Below are positions 1 through 8,755 of a stretch of 16,128 nucleotides of DNA, piece after piece (position 1 is the first letter of the stretch; each line of letters opens with the position of its first letter). The stretch comes from Actinomycetota bacterium. GTDB lineage: Bacteria; Actinomycetota; Humimicrobiia; Humimicrobiales; Humimicrobiaceae. Made by a program: the position numbers and the translations under genes. The notes under the pieces are model-generated. The model was not told the DNA's origin and did not search any database. It worked only from the letters and a program-made list of their open reading frames with translations. The stretch is taken from contig JAGYMN010000022.1 of NCBI GenBank assembly GCA_018400395.1, positions 1 through 16,128 on the forward strand, given 5' to 3'.

Positions 1-333
1 ACGCTGTTAAAGAGAAGGCTCCCTGAAAGTACTATTTATAGAGCGCTCACTCTTACGCTGACTGCCATCATGCTGATAATTCTTTCTACTATAGGAATAC
101 TTATATTCGAGAACTGCTCCCTAAAGGAAGCTCTTTTCGAAACTATCTCGGCATTCGGGACAGTCGGTCTGTCTACAGGGATAACAGGCAGCCTTTCAGT
201 CTCCAGCAAGGTAATATTGATACTGAGTATGTTTATTGGTAGAATCGGCATAAGCACTTTATCAGTAGCAATCGCCATAAGAAGCTCGGTTGACAAAATG
301 ATTTATCCCGAGGATACGGTTACGATTGGGTAA
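1..333 (+). CDS. ktrB: Potassium uptake channel subunit KtrB/TrkH family (C-terminal part)
   Basis: This is the 3' end of a gene that begins before the window; 110 residues are visible, then TAA. The family forms the membrane channel of Ktr/Trk potassium uptake systems, built from four MPM (helix-pore-helix) repeats. The visible part holds a hydrophobic helix (about residues 15-36), then ISAFGTVGLSTGIT, which reads as the last pore loop and selectivity filter (family pattern ETxSAFxTVGLSxG). A final helix follows with the FIGRIG motif, typical of the last segment of KtrB. The short tail after it fits KtrB. The next gene, 26 bases downstream on the same strand, is the matching RCK subunit, so the pair is a two-gene Ktr system. 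KtrB versus TrkH is inferred from the short motifs and the KtrA-type partner. The family call is firm. Confidence 0.9.
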   Translation, partial: TLLKRRLPESTIYRALTLTLTAIMLIILSTIGILIFENCSLKEALFETISAFGTVGLSTGITGSLSVSSKVILILSMFIGRIGISTLSVAIAIRSSVDKMIYPEDTVTIG

Positions 334-345
334 TAATAATTTAAT

Positions 346-351
346 AGGTGA
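346..351 (+). promoter_or_regulatory. Ribosome binding site deciding the ktrA start
   Basis: AGGTGA lies 8 bases before the ATG at 360. An in-frame GTG at 348 lies inside this site, so it cannot be served by it. The ATG at 360 is therefore the better start. Confidence 0.65.
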
Positions 352-359
352 ATTACTTT

Positions 360-1022
360 ATGAAAAAACAATTTTTAGTTATAGGACTTGGAAGATTTGG
401 GGCCAGCGTTGCCCGTACATTAACAGATGCAGGTCACGGTGTGGTTGGCATAGATATATCAGAAGACCGTATACAGCGGGTTTCAGAAGAGATATCTGAT
501 GTAATAAAATGTGACGCAACTGATTCTGATCTTCTGGACACCATGGGAATTTCCGATTATGAAGCCGTAATTGTCTGTATAGGAGAAAAGTATATCCAGA
601 ATTCCATACTGACCACGTTGATTCTAAAAGAGAAGGGCGCAAAAAAAATTGTTGCAAAAGCCGGTACCAAAACACAGGGCAGGGTCCTCTCAAAAGTTGG
701 CGCTGATACAATAGTTTATCCTGAAAAAGATATGGGAGAAAAGGTCGCAAGAAGCCTCATAAGTAGAAACATTCTTGATTTTCTTGAAGTCAGTCATGAT
801 ATAAGTATTATAGAAATACCTGCACCTGATTTCATAGTTGGGAAAAATCTAATCGAATTAAATCTGAGACATAAATATGGTGTTACAATAATAAGTATAA
901 AAAATGCAAAAAATGAGACAATAACCCCTCCAGATGTAGATTACCGCTTTTCAAAAGAAGATATTTTAACATTAATAGGTGAAAACAGGCAGCTCAAAAA
1001 ATTGAAGTTCACCGAGGATTAA
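360..1022 (+). CDS. ktrA: Potassium uptake regulatory subunit KtrA (RCK domain, TrkA family)
   Basis: A 220-residue cytosolic protein that assembles as a ring on KtrB and gates potassium uptake in response to bound nucleotide. An N-terminal RCK_N Rossmann domain (about residues 1-125) has the dinucleotide-binding motif VIGLGRFG at residues 7-14 and an acidic residue, D32, ending the second strand (VVGID). A C-terminal RCK_C (TrkA_C) domain follows (about 140-220). One RCK_N plus one RCK_C in about 220 residues is the KtrA size; TrkA is a doubled protein of about 450. ATG 360 is chosen over an in-frame GTG at 348 because of the AGGTGA site. The gene is co-oriented with the ktrB fragment. Its stop is only 11 bases from the stop of the convergent pyruvate kinase gene, and no hairpin separates them. 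Confidence 0.95.
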   Translation: MKKQFLVIGLGRFGASVARTLTDAGHGVVGIDISEDRIQRVSEEISDVIKCDATDSDLLDTMGISDYEAVIVCIGEKYIQNSILTTLILKEKGAKKIVAKAGTKTQGRVLSKVGADTIVYPEKDMGEKVARSLISRNILDFLEVSHDISIIEIPAPDFIVGKNLIELNLRHKYGVTIISIKNAKNETITPPDVDYRFSKEDILTLIGENRQLKKLKFTED

Positions 1023-1033
1023 AATAATTTTCT

Positions 1034-2482
1034 TTATACTTCCCTGACATTTATAAAATTTGTGCTGCCCGGTTTATTTACCATCACACCTGCAGTTATT
1101 ACTATTGTATCTCCTTTTCTAATGTACCCCATTTCCCTTGAAACTCTGATATCCTCCTCTATCATACTGTCAATGTTTTTTGTAGATTCAGACTTTACTG
1201 GAACCACACCCCAGCTTAGCATAAGCTGCCTTACTATATGAATGTTTGGACTTGCACCTATAATCAAACTACCGGGCCTGTTCTTTGAAACCTGTCTGGC
1301 AGTAAAGCCTGATTCCGTAGAAGAGATTATCGCTTCGGCATTCAGTATCCTGGCAACTTCACAGGCCGCATAACTAATCGCTTCCGTCATTGTGTTATGG
1401 GGCATACCGAGTTTTTTTCGCAATATTGCATTATTCTGGGAAATGAGGTCGTGGTCAAGAGTCTTTTCAGTCTCCATTATGACACGTATCATCATATCAA
1501 GAGTTTTTAAAGGATATTTACCTATAGCAGTTTCTCCTGAAAGCATTACAGCATCGGAACCGTCCAGAATTGCATTAGCCACATCACTTACTTCTGCCCT
1601 TGTAGGCCTTGGATTTTCTATCATAGAATTAAGCATCTGGGTAGCTGTTATAACCGGTTTTCCGTCAAGATTTGACCTTTTTATTATCTGTTTCTGAACT
1701 GTCGGAACCTCCTCTGCATCTATCTCAATCCCCAGGTCTCCTCTTGCTACCATAATTGCATCAGATTCCTCAAGTATTTTTTCAAATTCACTTACTGCTT
1801 CGTGTTTTTCAATCTTTGTTATTATCTTTGCGGGACTCTTTGCTTTTTTTATTTGCTCTCTTATTACCCTTACATCATCAGGGCTTCTTACAAATGACTG
1901 AGCTATAAAATCTACTTCAAGTTCAATTCCCAGTTGTAAAAATTCTATATCTTTACATGTAACAGAATCTGTGCTTACTGAAACTCCAGGAAGGTTTAAT
2001 CCCTTATTCGATGAAAGCCTTCCGCCGGTCACAACTCTGCATAGTGCATTTTTATTCTTCCTGTCAATTTCCAGTATTTTGCATTCTATAAGCCCGTCGT
2101 CAATAAATATCCTTCCGCCGCTTTTTATATCATCTATAAACCTGCTGTAATCAACCCTTGCTATATTTTTTTTATCATATTCTTTTTCTTTCCTTTTATC
2201 TCCTGTATAAAATATTATATCCTGTCCGTTTTCAAGATATAAATCATGCGGAAGCTCGCCTATTCTTATCTTTGGTCCCTGAAGGTCAAGTATTATTGCT
2301 ACGTTTTTTGAAATTTTACCCGAAATCTTCCTTATCCTCTTTACCAGTGTTCTAACCTCATCCTCATCGGAATGTGAGGTATTAATCCTGGCAAGATCCA
2401 TTCCGGAAAGCATCATCTTTTCAAGAATTTTTTCATCACTGCTGGAAGGCCCGACTGTACATATTACTTTTGTCTTTCTCAT
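1034..2482 (-). CDS. pyk: Pyruvate kinase
   Basis: A 482-residue cytosolic enzyme of glycolysis that transfers phosphate from phosphoenolpyruvate to ADP. The N-terminal part has KVICTVGPSS (residues 5-14) and RINTSH with R32, N34 and S36, the substrate and nucleotide contacts. ITKIEK carries the catalytic lysine, MVARGDLG the metal-binding Glu/Asp region, and ITATQMLNSMI and NPRPTRAEVSDVANAI complete the barrel signature. The C-terminal allosteric-type domain ends in INVREV. There is no extra PEP-utilising domain of the kind fused to many Bacilli enzymes. The position that sorts potassium-dependent (Glu) from potassium-independent (Lys) enzymes is Lys here (K71 in LQGPKIRIG). The gene starts 2 bases after the mazG stop, so the two are surely cotranscribed, and it is the last gene of the minus-strand cluster. 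The family call is certain. Confidence 0.97.
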   Translation of the reverse strand: MRKTKVICTVGPSSSDEKILEKMMLSGMDLARINTSHSDEDEVRTLVKRIRKISGKISKNVAIILDLQGPKIRIGELPHDLYLENGQDIIFYTGDKRKEKEYDKKNIARVDYSRFIDDIKSGGRIFIDDGLIECKILEIDRKNKNALCRVVTGGRLSSNKGLNLPGVSVSTDSVTCKDIEFLQLGIELEVDFIAQSFVRSPDDVRVIREQIKKAKSPAKIITKIEKHEAVSEFEKILEESDAIMVARGDLGIEIDAEEVPTVQKQIIKRSNLDGKPVITATQMLNSMIENPRPTRAEVSDVANAILDGSDAVMLSGETAIGKYPLKTLDMMIRVIMETEKTLDHDLISQNNAILRKKLGMPHNTMTEAISYAACEVARILNAEAIISSTESGFTARQVSKNRPGSLIIGASPNIHIVRQLMLSWGVVPVKSESTKNIDSMIEEDIRVSREMGYIRKGDTIVITAGVMVNKPGSTNFINVREV

Positions 2483-2484
2483 GA

Positions 2485-3321
2485 TTAAATCTTCTTTTTT
2501 GCAAGTTCCCAGAGCCTATCTTTTTCTTTAAGAGACAGGTCTTTAAAATTCATATCCTCATCTTCTGCCATTTTTTCCATATATTTGAATCTTTTTATAA
2601 ATCTTTTCCCTGATTCTTTTAGACTCTTTTCAACATCCAGCCCCAGATGCCTGCTATAATTTACTACTGAAAACAGAAGGTCGCCAATTTCCCGTGAAGC
2701 AGCCTCCTTGTTTTCTCTTACAGCTTCTTTCTTGAGTTCTTCCAGCTCCTCCATTATTTTTTCATACACACCCGACGGATCATTCCAGTCAAATTTCAGT
2801 CTGGCAGCCCTGCTCTGAATCTCATGAGCAAAATGAAGTGAAGGAAGAGTAGGGGGTATTCCGCTAAAAATAGAGTCGCTATCTTTCTTTTCCCTTTTTC
2901 TTTCTTCTTTTTTAATATCTTCCCATTTTGACAGGACTTCGCCACTTGTACTTGCTCTGGTATTTCCAAATACATGGGGATGCCTTCTAATAAGCTTTGC
3001 TATTATTGTTCGTATTATGTCAGAAGTCCTGAAAGCTCCTCTCTCATCAGCTATCTGCCCATGGAATACGACCTGCAGCAGGACATCACCCAGCTCTTCC
3101 CTGATACTATTGTCATCATTTCTTTCAATTGCTTCTAAGACTTCATAAGCTTCTTCTATGATATTTCTCTTTATCGAAAGGTGATCCTGTTCCCTATCCC
3201 AGGGACAACCGCTTTTAGAGCGGAGTTTTATCATCACGTCCATAAGGATTTTAAACAGGTCTTCAGCTTTTTGTATATGACCAAGTAATTCCAGATCCGG
3301 TGATTCAAGATTAAAGTTCAT
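2485..3321 (-). CDS. mazG: Nucleoside triphosphate pyrophosphohydrolase MazG
   Basis: A 278-residue cytosolic enzyme that hydrolyses nucleoside triphosphates to monophosphates and pyrophosphate, for nucleotide-pool cleaning and control of the stringent response. Two MazG all-alpha domains are visible. The first has GCPWDREQ, then IIEEAYE and REELGDVLLQ, the EExxE...ExxD magnesium-binding set. The second has EELEELKKE and SREIGDLLFSVVNYSR. The linker contains the RRHPHVFG signature. The layout is that of E. coli MazG (263 residues); the N-terminal tetrapyrrole-methylase domain found in Bacillus YabN is absent. The parvulin gene ends 14 bases upstream and pyk starts 2 bases downstream. In Clostridia and Bacilli mazG also follows mfd and the foldase, usually with spoVT or a flippase between; those are missing here. 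Confidence 0.95.
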   Translation of the reverse strand: MNFNLESPDLELLGHIQKAEDLFKILMDVMIKLRSKSGCPWDREQDHLSIKRNIIEEAYEVLEAIERNDDNSIREELGDVLLQVVFHGQIADERGAFRTSDIIRTIIAKLIRRHPHVFGNTRASTSGEVLSKWEDIKKEERKREKKDSDSIFSGIPPTLPSLHFAHEIQSRAARLKFDWNDPSGVYEKIMEELEELKKEAVRENKEAASREIGDLLFSVVNYSRHLGLDVEKSLKESGKRFIKRFKYMEKMAEDEDMNFKDLSLKEKDRLWELAKKKI

Positions 3322-3335
3322 TATATGGCTTTCTT

Positions 3336-4466
3336 CTATTGATTTTCATTAATAAAATCTTCTATGTTTCCGTCATCAAGAAGACCGTCATCTTCTCCGC
3401 TTTCTGCTTCGTCGGCCTCATCAGTATCATCAGGGGCTTCATCCTCTTCGTCCAGGAGTTCATTTAATTCTCCTCCCGGCTCTTTAAGGTATTCAATCTC
3501 TGCATCTTCAATAAGCTCAATCACAAATTTTTCCCATTTTTCTGCTTTATAGGTACCTGAAAGATATGTGGATATATCTTCTTTTATTTCTTCATATTCC
3601 TGTACAGTTTCTTCCTGCCTGTCGAATACTTTTAATATATGATATCCATAACTGGTCCCTATAATATCGCTGACCTCTCCTGCCTCAAGTGCAAAAGCAG
3701 CCTTTTCAAAATCTTCCTCCATCTGACCCCTGGTAATAAATCCAAGGTCGCCACCATCTGCACTGGTAGAAGTATCATCAGAATATTCCCTCGCCATATC
3801 TCCGAATTCAGCTCCATTTTCCAGTTGCTGGTTTACAAACTCTATTTTTTCCCTGGTTTTGTCTCTATCCTGTTCATTTTCCTCGATACTATCATCAGTT
3901 GTCCATGGAAATGCAGATAATATATGGCTTACTCTCACACGTTCTGGTATTGTAAAGAGGCCATCCTTATTTTCTTCATAATACTGCTCTGCCTGTTCTT
4001 CTGTCACGATCACCCCGGATGTAACTTCCGCGTATATCTTGTTCCTCAGTATTTGATTCCTTATTTCGTATTCAAGGAATTCCCTATCTATATTCATTCT
4101 TTTGAGATCATCCTCGAATTTGCTTTCATTCTCATATGAATCTATTATTGCCTGCATCTGCGTATCTAATTCTTCCTTTGAAGTTATTATATTATTCTTC
4201 TCAGCATATCCATCCAGAATCTTTAACACAATAAGCGAATCAATTATATTTACCTCGATTTCTTTTAACTCTTCTTCAGATATTTCTTCTCCTGCTTCGC
4301 TGCTCTGTACCATTAAAAAGTTCACATAAGCATCTACCTCGTCCTGACGTACAGGAATATCATTTACTAATGCTACAGTTTCACTGCATCCTGCCATAAA
4401 AATAATAACAGCAGCAAGACCTGCCAGTACAATAATCTTTATGAGTCCATTAATATTTTTTCTCAA
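3336..4466 (-). CDS. Parvulin-type peptidyl-prolyl isomerase lipoprotein (PrsA/SurA-like foldase)
   Basis: A 376-residue predicted lipoprotein that helps fold exported proteins on the outer face of the membrane. The signal peptide is a basic start (MRKNIN), a hydrophobic stretch (residues 11-24) and a lipobox ending FMAGC with Cys27. A SurA_N-like helical region follows. A parvulin domain spans about residues 175-283, from RVSHIL through DTSTSADGGDLGF to GYHILKV. An acidic insertion of about 20 residues follows RVSHIL. After about residue 329 comes a very acidic tail rich in Asp and Glu. The start is taken as TTG 4466, because AAGGAAGG lies 5 bases upstream and gives a normal lipoprotein signal. 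A longer frame starts at GTG 4502, overlapping the mfd stop, but it lacks a ribosome site and lengthens the n-region by 12 residues. The place after mfd matches Clostridial prsA. PrsA versus SurA is not decided; the domain call is firm. Confidence 0.9.
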   Translation of the reverse strand: MRKNINGLIKIIVLAGLAAVIIFMAGCSETVALVNDIPVRQDEVDAYVNFLMVQSSEAGEEISEEELKEIEVNIIDSLIVLKILDGYAEKNNIITSKEELDTQMQAIIDSYENESKFEDDLKRMNIDREFLEYEIRNQILRNKIYAEVTSGVIVTEEQAEQYYEENKDGLFTIPERVRVSHILSAFPWTTDDSIEENEQDRDKTREKIEFVNQQLENGAEFGDMAREYSDDTSTSADGGDLGFITRGQMEEDFEKAAFALEAGEVSDIIGTSYGYHILKVFDRQEETVQEYEEIKEDISTYLSGTYKAEKWEKFVIELIEDAEIEYLKEPGGELNELLDEEDEAPDDTDEADEAESGEDDGLLDDGNIEDFINENQ

Positions 4467-4471
4467 GACAA

Positions 4472-4479
4472 CCTTCCTT
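4472..4479 (-). promoter_or_regulatory. Ribosome binding site for the parvulin lipoprotein (TTG start)
   Basis: AAGGAAGG on the minus strand ends 5 bases before the TTG at 4466-4464. It is the only good Shine-Dalgarno sequence near the 5' end of this gene. It favours the TTG over the GTG at 4502. Confidence 0.6.
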
Positions 4480-4498
4480 CTTAAAATTAAAGCCAGAT

Positions 4499-7400
4499 TC
4501 ACATGGCCATTATTATATCATTAACCTGCTTTATGACTAAATCTAAATTAATTTTTTTATCAATATTTTTGATAATTACCTTGCCTAACCGCTGCTTGTA
4601 AACAATATTTTTATTTGATGCTAAGAGTTGTGCAGCTTTTCCTTCATCAAGGACCACCTTTTTTAAAATAATCCCCCTTCCCTTTGAGAATTTGAGGCTC
4701 CCTATTTTACCTTTATTCATCAGTGATTTTATTTTGAAAAATCCTATAAGATTACATACAGCTCCTGATAGCTCACCGTACTTCTTTACCATTTCATCTG
4801 TAATAAGATCAATTTTTTCAAAATTTTCTGCAGATCCCAGTTCTCTGTAAATCTTGATTCTTTCTCTCTGGCTGTTTATATAGTTTTTAGGTATATAAGC
4901 ACTTAAGGGGAGGTCTATCTGGATATTTATATCCTGCGTAACTTCATTGCCTTTTAATTTATCCACTTCTTCTTTTATTATCTGGCAGTACATCTCATAA
5001 CCAACACTATTTATATGGCCGTGCTGTCTCGCTCCAAGCAACTCTCCCGCTCCCCTTATCTCCAGGTCTTTCATGGCCACATTATATCCTGAACCAAGAT
5101 CGGTATAATCTGAAAGTGTCCTGAGCCTCTGATACGCGGTTTCACTGAGGGTTCTTCTTCCCGGATAGAAAAAATATGCATATGCCTGCTCTGAAGACCT
5201 TCCAACTCTTCCCCTTAACTGATAAAGCTGGGAAAGGCCGAACATATGGGAATTTTCTACGATAAGTGTGTTTACATTCTCTATATCCATGCCTGACTCT
5301 ATTATTGAAGTTGTCAGCAAAACATCATATTTTTTATTAATAAAATCATTCATTGCCTTCTCTATTTTATTACCTTCCATCTGTCCGTGAGTAAGAGCAA
5401 TTCTTGCACCTTTAAGAAGTCTAACAAGCTGATTTAACTTCTCTTCGATACCGGATACCCTGTTGTACACATAGTAGACCTGTCCTCCCCTCACGATTTC
5501 CCTCTCTACTGCGTTTTTAATTATCCCGTAATCCATTTCGCCAACAAATGTCTCTATGGGATTTCTACCTTCGGGGAAGGTTTCTATAAGAGCCATTTCC
5601 CTGATTCCTGCCAGAGTCATATAAAGAGTCCTGGGTATGGGAGTTGCACTCAATGTCAGGACATCTACCTGCTTCTTTAAAAGTTTTATTTTTTCCTTGC
5701 TGTTTACCCCAAAACGCTGCTCTTCATCAATTATTATAAGACCCAGATCCCTGGGGTTTATATCCTTTTGCAGTATCCTGTGTGTTCCTATAAGCATATC
5801 TGTCCTGCCGAGACTGAAATCCTCGACTATCCTCTTCTGCTCTTTTGTTTTTTTGAATCTGGATAAAACCTCGATATTTACTGGATAGTTTTTAAAACGA
5901 TCCGAAAAAGTCAGATAGTGCTGGTCTGCAAGAATAGTAGTAGGAGCCAGCATCAGCACCTGCTTCCCGTCTTCCATAGCTTTGAAAGCTGCTCTTATTG
6001 CTACTTCTGTTTTACCAAATCCCACATCCCCTATCACCAGCACGTCCATGGGCTTGGGGGCTTCCATAGCTTTTTTTACATAATCTATTGCCCTGACCTG
6101 ATCTTTTGTTTCCTTAAAAGGAAATATATCTTCTATTTCCTCCTGCCAGCTGCTGTCAGGAGGAAATGCATATCCGGAGGCATCCTGCCTTTCTGCATAT
6201 AGTTTTGATAAATCAACTGCCAGTTTCCTTACAGATTTTCTTACCTTCCTCTGTATGGAATCCCAGTACTTTGAATCAAGAGGCGCTATCACAGGTTTTT
6301 TTGAACCAATATACTTGTTTAATCTTTCAGCCTGCCATGTAGGTATATAAAGTTTATCTCCCTTTCCATATTCAATTAAAAAATATTCTCTCTTATAGCC
6401 CTCTATCTCTTTCGATATTGTATCTATATATATGCCTATACCGTGATTTTTATGTACAACATAATCTCCAGGTTTAAAATACTGCAAATCCGGTCCGGCA
6501 GTTTTGCCAGTTTCGAAAACAGCGGACTCCATCTGCTGATAAATATCAAGTTCTCCGTAAATAGAAAGTTTTCTGGAATTGAACCCTCTGAAAAGTTTGC
6601 TTTTTAAAATGTAGGCTATTCCTGGTTTTAATTGGCAATGACTTTTTTCTAATACAAAATATTTATTTGTTATCGTTTTATAAGATATATCATTCTCAAA
6701 AAGCAGATCGGTTATCTTCTTCGTTCTGGATTTGCTGTCAGTAGATATTATTATTTTCTTACCTGATCTCAAATCTTCCCTGATATTATCTATTAATATA
6801 TTGGCATTCCCCATACTCTTTTTCTGTCTTGATACGGTTTTAAAAAAGAATGTCTTTGAAGACCTCAAATCGCCCGCGGTTGACATCAGATCCAGTCTCT
6901 TCCCGTAATTTTTATTATCAAAAAAATTCTCGCTTATAATATATTTTGAGAGGACACCCTTATCTTCTGTTATCAGATCATGTATATCCCTATCAAATAA
7001 TCTTCTGGTCATATCTATATCACTCTTGAGTTTCAGGTAGACTTCAATAGGATCACAGAGTACGGTGGTAAATTCACCTAAAAATATCTCAAGAATATCA
7101 AAAAGATTAAACATATCCGCATCCTTGCCGGTTATTTCCTGCGGTTCTATCTTCCAGAGGTTAATATTGGGAAATACTGCTATATGATCCATCATAGCTA
7201 TATTCCTTCGGTTAGTTATATCGTATGATGTTATTTTCTCTACTTCATCTATTAAAAGATCTATCCTAACAGGCTGGGTGCGTGTTATATCAAATACATC
7301 TATGATATCTCCTTTTACACTGAACTCCCCTCTGTCGTATACCTGGTTTACCCTTTCATAACCATTTTCCGCCAGCCATCCCGTTATGCTCTCGCGGCTA

Positions 7401-7858
7401 TACCCGGTACCTTCTTTTAACTGAAGAATATCCAGATCTCTTATCCTTCCAGAAGGTACGAGATTTGTCAGTGAGCTTGCCGTTGCAATAACAAACTGCT
7501 TATCCTTTACAACTTTTTCACTAAATTGGTTCTCAGCTATCTTTCTTATTGTATCCAGCCTGTTTACAATTGCCTGGTAATCTGGACTCTTATTTTTGAA
7601 AAATATACTCCTTCCCATTCCCGTATATAATGAAATTGCTGCACCAGGCAGAAGGCATCCTATTTCTCTTTTAAGCTGTTCAGCCCTTTCGAGAGTTGAA
7701 GTTATTATAATAATGGGTAGCCCTGAGATCTGCCCGAACGCGCTTATTATAAAAGGCCAGATAGCCTCGTCCGCTACCATTATATCCGGAGCTTTTTGAT
7801 TTCTGTATCTCTCCTCAAATTCCTTCCACTGCTTTTGGGCTGTAAAAAATTCGATCAT
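4499..7858 (-). CDS. mfd: Transcription-repair coupling factor Mfd
   Basis: A 1119-residue DNA translocase that removes RNA polymerase stalled at DNA lesions and recruits UvrA. It is near full length (E. coli 1148). The N-terminal UvrB-like region (about 1-350) includes VVKDKQFVIATASSL. The RNA-polymerase-interacting domain follows PGDYVVHKNHGIGIY at about residue 470. The superfamily 2 translocase module has Walker A GDVGFGKTE near 613, the DEEQ box (IIDEEQRFG) near 708, SATPIPRTL soon after, and motif VI QLRGRVGRS near 881. The C-terminal TRCF domain (about 990-1119) follows. ATG 7858 has no clear Shine-Dalgarno site. The upstream spacer to the ABC permease is 129 bases, the largest gap inside the cluster, so mfd may also have its own promoter, though I see no strong one. 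Its TGA overlaps a GTG of the next gene. Confidence 0.97.
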   Translation of the reverse strand: MIEFFTAQKQWKEFEERYRNQKAPDIMVADEAIWPFIISAFGQISGLPIIIITSTLERAEQLKREIGCLLPGAAISLYTGMGRSIFFKNKSPDYQAIVNRLDTIRKIAENQFSEKVVKDKQFVIATASSLTNLVPSGRIRDLDILQLKEGTGYSRESITGWLAENGYERVNQVYDRGEFSVKGDIIDVFDITRTQPVRIDLLIDEVEKITSYDITNRRNIAMMDHIAVFPNINLWKIEPQEITGKDADMFNLFDILEIFLGEFTTVLCDPIEVYLKLKSDIDMTRRLFDRDIHDLITEDKGVLSKYIISENFFDNKNYGKRLDLMSTAGDLRSSKTFFFKTVSRQKKSMGNANILIDNIREDLRSGKKIIISTDSKSRTKKITDLLFENDISYKTITNKYFVLEKSHCQLKPGIAYILKSKLFRGFNSRKLSIYGELDIYQQMESAVFETGKTAGPDLQYFKPGDYVVHKNHGIGIYIDTISKEIEGYKREYFLIEYGKGDKLYIPTWQAERLNKYIGSKKPVIAPLDSKYWDSIQRKVRKSVRKLAVDLSKLYAERQDASGYAFPPDSSWQEEIEDIFPFKETKDQVRAIDYVKKAMEAPKPMDVLVIGDVGFGKTEVAIRAAFKAMEDGKQVLMLAPTTILADQHYLTFSDRFKNYPVNIEVLSRFKKTKEQKRIVEDFSLGRTDMLIGTHRILQKDINPRDLGLIIIDEEQRFGVNSKEKIKLLKKQVDVLTLSATPIPRTLYMTLAGIREMALIETFPEGRNPIETFVGEMDYGIIKNAVEREIVRGGQVYYVYNRVSGIEEKLNQLVRLLKGARIALTHGQMEGNKIEKAMNDFINKKYDVLLTTSIIESGMDIENVNTLIVENSHMFGLSQLYQLRGRVGRSSEQAYAYFFYPGRRTLSETAYQRLRTLSDYTDLGSGYNVAMKDLEIRGAGELLGARQHGHINSVGYEMYCQIIKEEVDKLKGNEVTQDINIQIDLPLSAYIPKNYINSQRERIKIYRELGSAENFEKIDLITDEMVKKYGELSGAVCNLIGFFKIKSLMNKGKIGSLKFSKGRGIILKKVVLDEGKAAQLLASNKNIVYKQRLGKVIIKNIDKKINLDLVIKQVNDIIMAM

Positions 7859-7987
7859 AACATAAAAATTAACATAGATTTTTATAAATTCCAGGGATTA
7901 AAAATTAAAACTGTTTCAATCAGGCAAGCAAAACACCATGATTATCTTCTGATTTAACATACTTATAAAATAGAAAAAATATAATAA

Positions 7988-8755
7988 TTATTCCTGTTTT
8001 CTGAATAAAAATATTCCTGTTAAAGTCATTGCAATAATTATTCCTACTATCACAATGATATCTACATAAAATGGAAAAAGCTGCAGTGTCCTGTCACCCG
8101 TCAGCACGTATCTCATGGCATCGACACCAAAAGACAGCGGATTTATTCTTGCCATAAATATCATCCACTGTGGTGCATTATTGAGTGGGAATAATGCTCC
8201 CGACAGGAAGAACATGGGCATCAGGAAAAAATTTGTAAGTGCCTGAAAGCCCTGCATTGTCTTGAGCCTTGATGCAAGCGCAATTCCCAGAGAAGAAATA
8301 GCCATAGCCGTAATAAACATTACTGGAAGTAATTTAATCACTGACAGAAATGTAATAGGTACCTTAAGTACGGGAGCAAATAACAGGATAATCGAGCCCT
8401 GTACAATAGCAATTGTGGAACCCCCGAAGTTCTTACCCAATACTATGGAGACCCTTGATATCGGGGAGATCAGAACTTCTTTTAGAAAGCCAAACTCCCT
8501 GTCCCATATTATTGACATGGCACTAAAAAACGATGTAAAGAGTACAGTCATGGCTATTATTCCAGGATACATAAAATAGAGGAAATCTTTTCCGCCGTTA
8601 CTTCCAAATACCTGAAAAGAACTTGCCAGACCCGTGCCCAGCACAAAAAGAAACAGCGCAGGCTGGGCCACCGAACCTATAATCCTGGGCCTGTCCCTTA
8701 AAAATTTTTTAACATCCCTGAGCCATATAATATATATGCCGCTTAATTCTCTCAT
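7988..8755 (-). CDS. ABC-2 type exporter permease (DrrB/NodJ-like)
   Basis: A 255-residue membrane protein and the permease half of an ABC exporter. It has about six hydrophobic segments: near residues 20-45 after RPRIIGSVAQPALFLFVLGT, 58-80, 105-130, 135-160, 168-195, and the last about 230-250. The segment with FFLMPMFFLSGALFP followed by a conserved Pro/Leu-rich stretch is typical of the ABC2 membrane family, as is MSIIWDREFGFLKE in the first cytoplasmic loop. The start ATG overlaps the stop of the ATPase gene (ATGA), which suggests translational coupling and a single heteromeric transporter. The nearest described types are DrrB-like drug or lipid-linked compound exporters. The substrate cannot be read from the sequence. 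It sits between pth and mfd, which are normally close neighbours in Bacillota. Confidence 0.88.
   Translation of the reverse strand: MRELSGIYIIWLRDVKKFLRDRPRIIGSVAQPALFLFVLGTGLASSFQVFGSNGGKDFLYFMYPGIIAMTVLFTSFFSAMSIIWDREFGFLKEVLISPISRVSIVLGKNFGGSTIAIVQGSIILLFAPVLKVPITFLSVIKLLPVMFITAMAISSLGIALASRLKTMQGFQALTNFFLMPMFFLSGALFPLNNAPQWMIFMARINPLSFGVDAMRYVLTGDRTLQLFPFYVDIIVIVGIIIAMTLTGIFLFRKQE

Noticed and set aside
379..750. Minus-strand open frame of 123 codons opposite ktrA
   Set aside because: KtrA motifs on the plus strand are intact. The antisense translation is Arg/Leu/Gln-rich shadow sequence.
1023..1033. Bidirectional terminator between ktrA and pyk
   Set aside because: The convergent stops are only 11 bases apart and neither flank shows a GC-rich hairpin with a T-run.
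3364..3552. Plus-strand Ser-rich frame
   Set aside because: It is the antisense shadow of the acidic tail of the parvulin lipoprotein (Asp/Glu codons read as Ser-rich on the other strand).
7918..7954. Inverted repeat AATCAG...CTGATT in the mfd/permease spacer
   Set aside because: A six-base stem with a 25-base loop and no T-run; it does not make a convincing terminator or operator.
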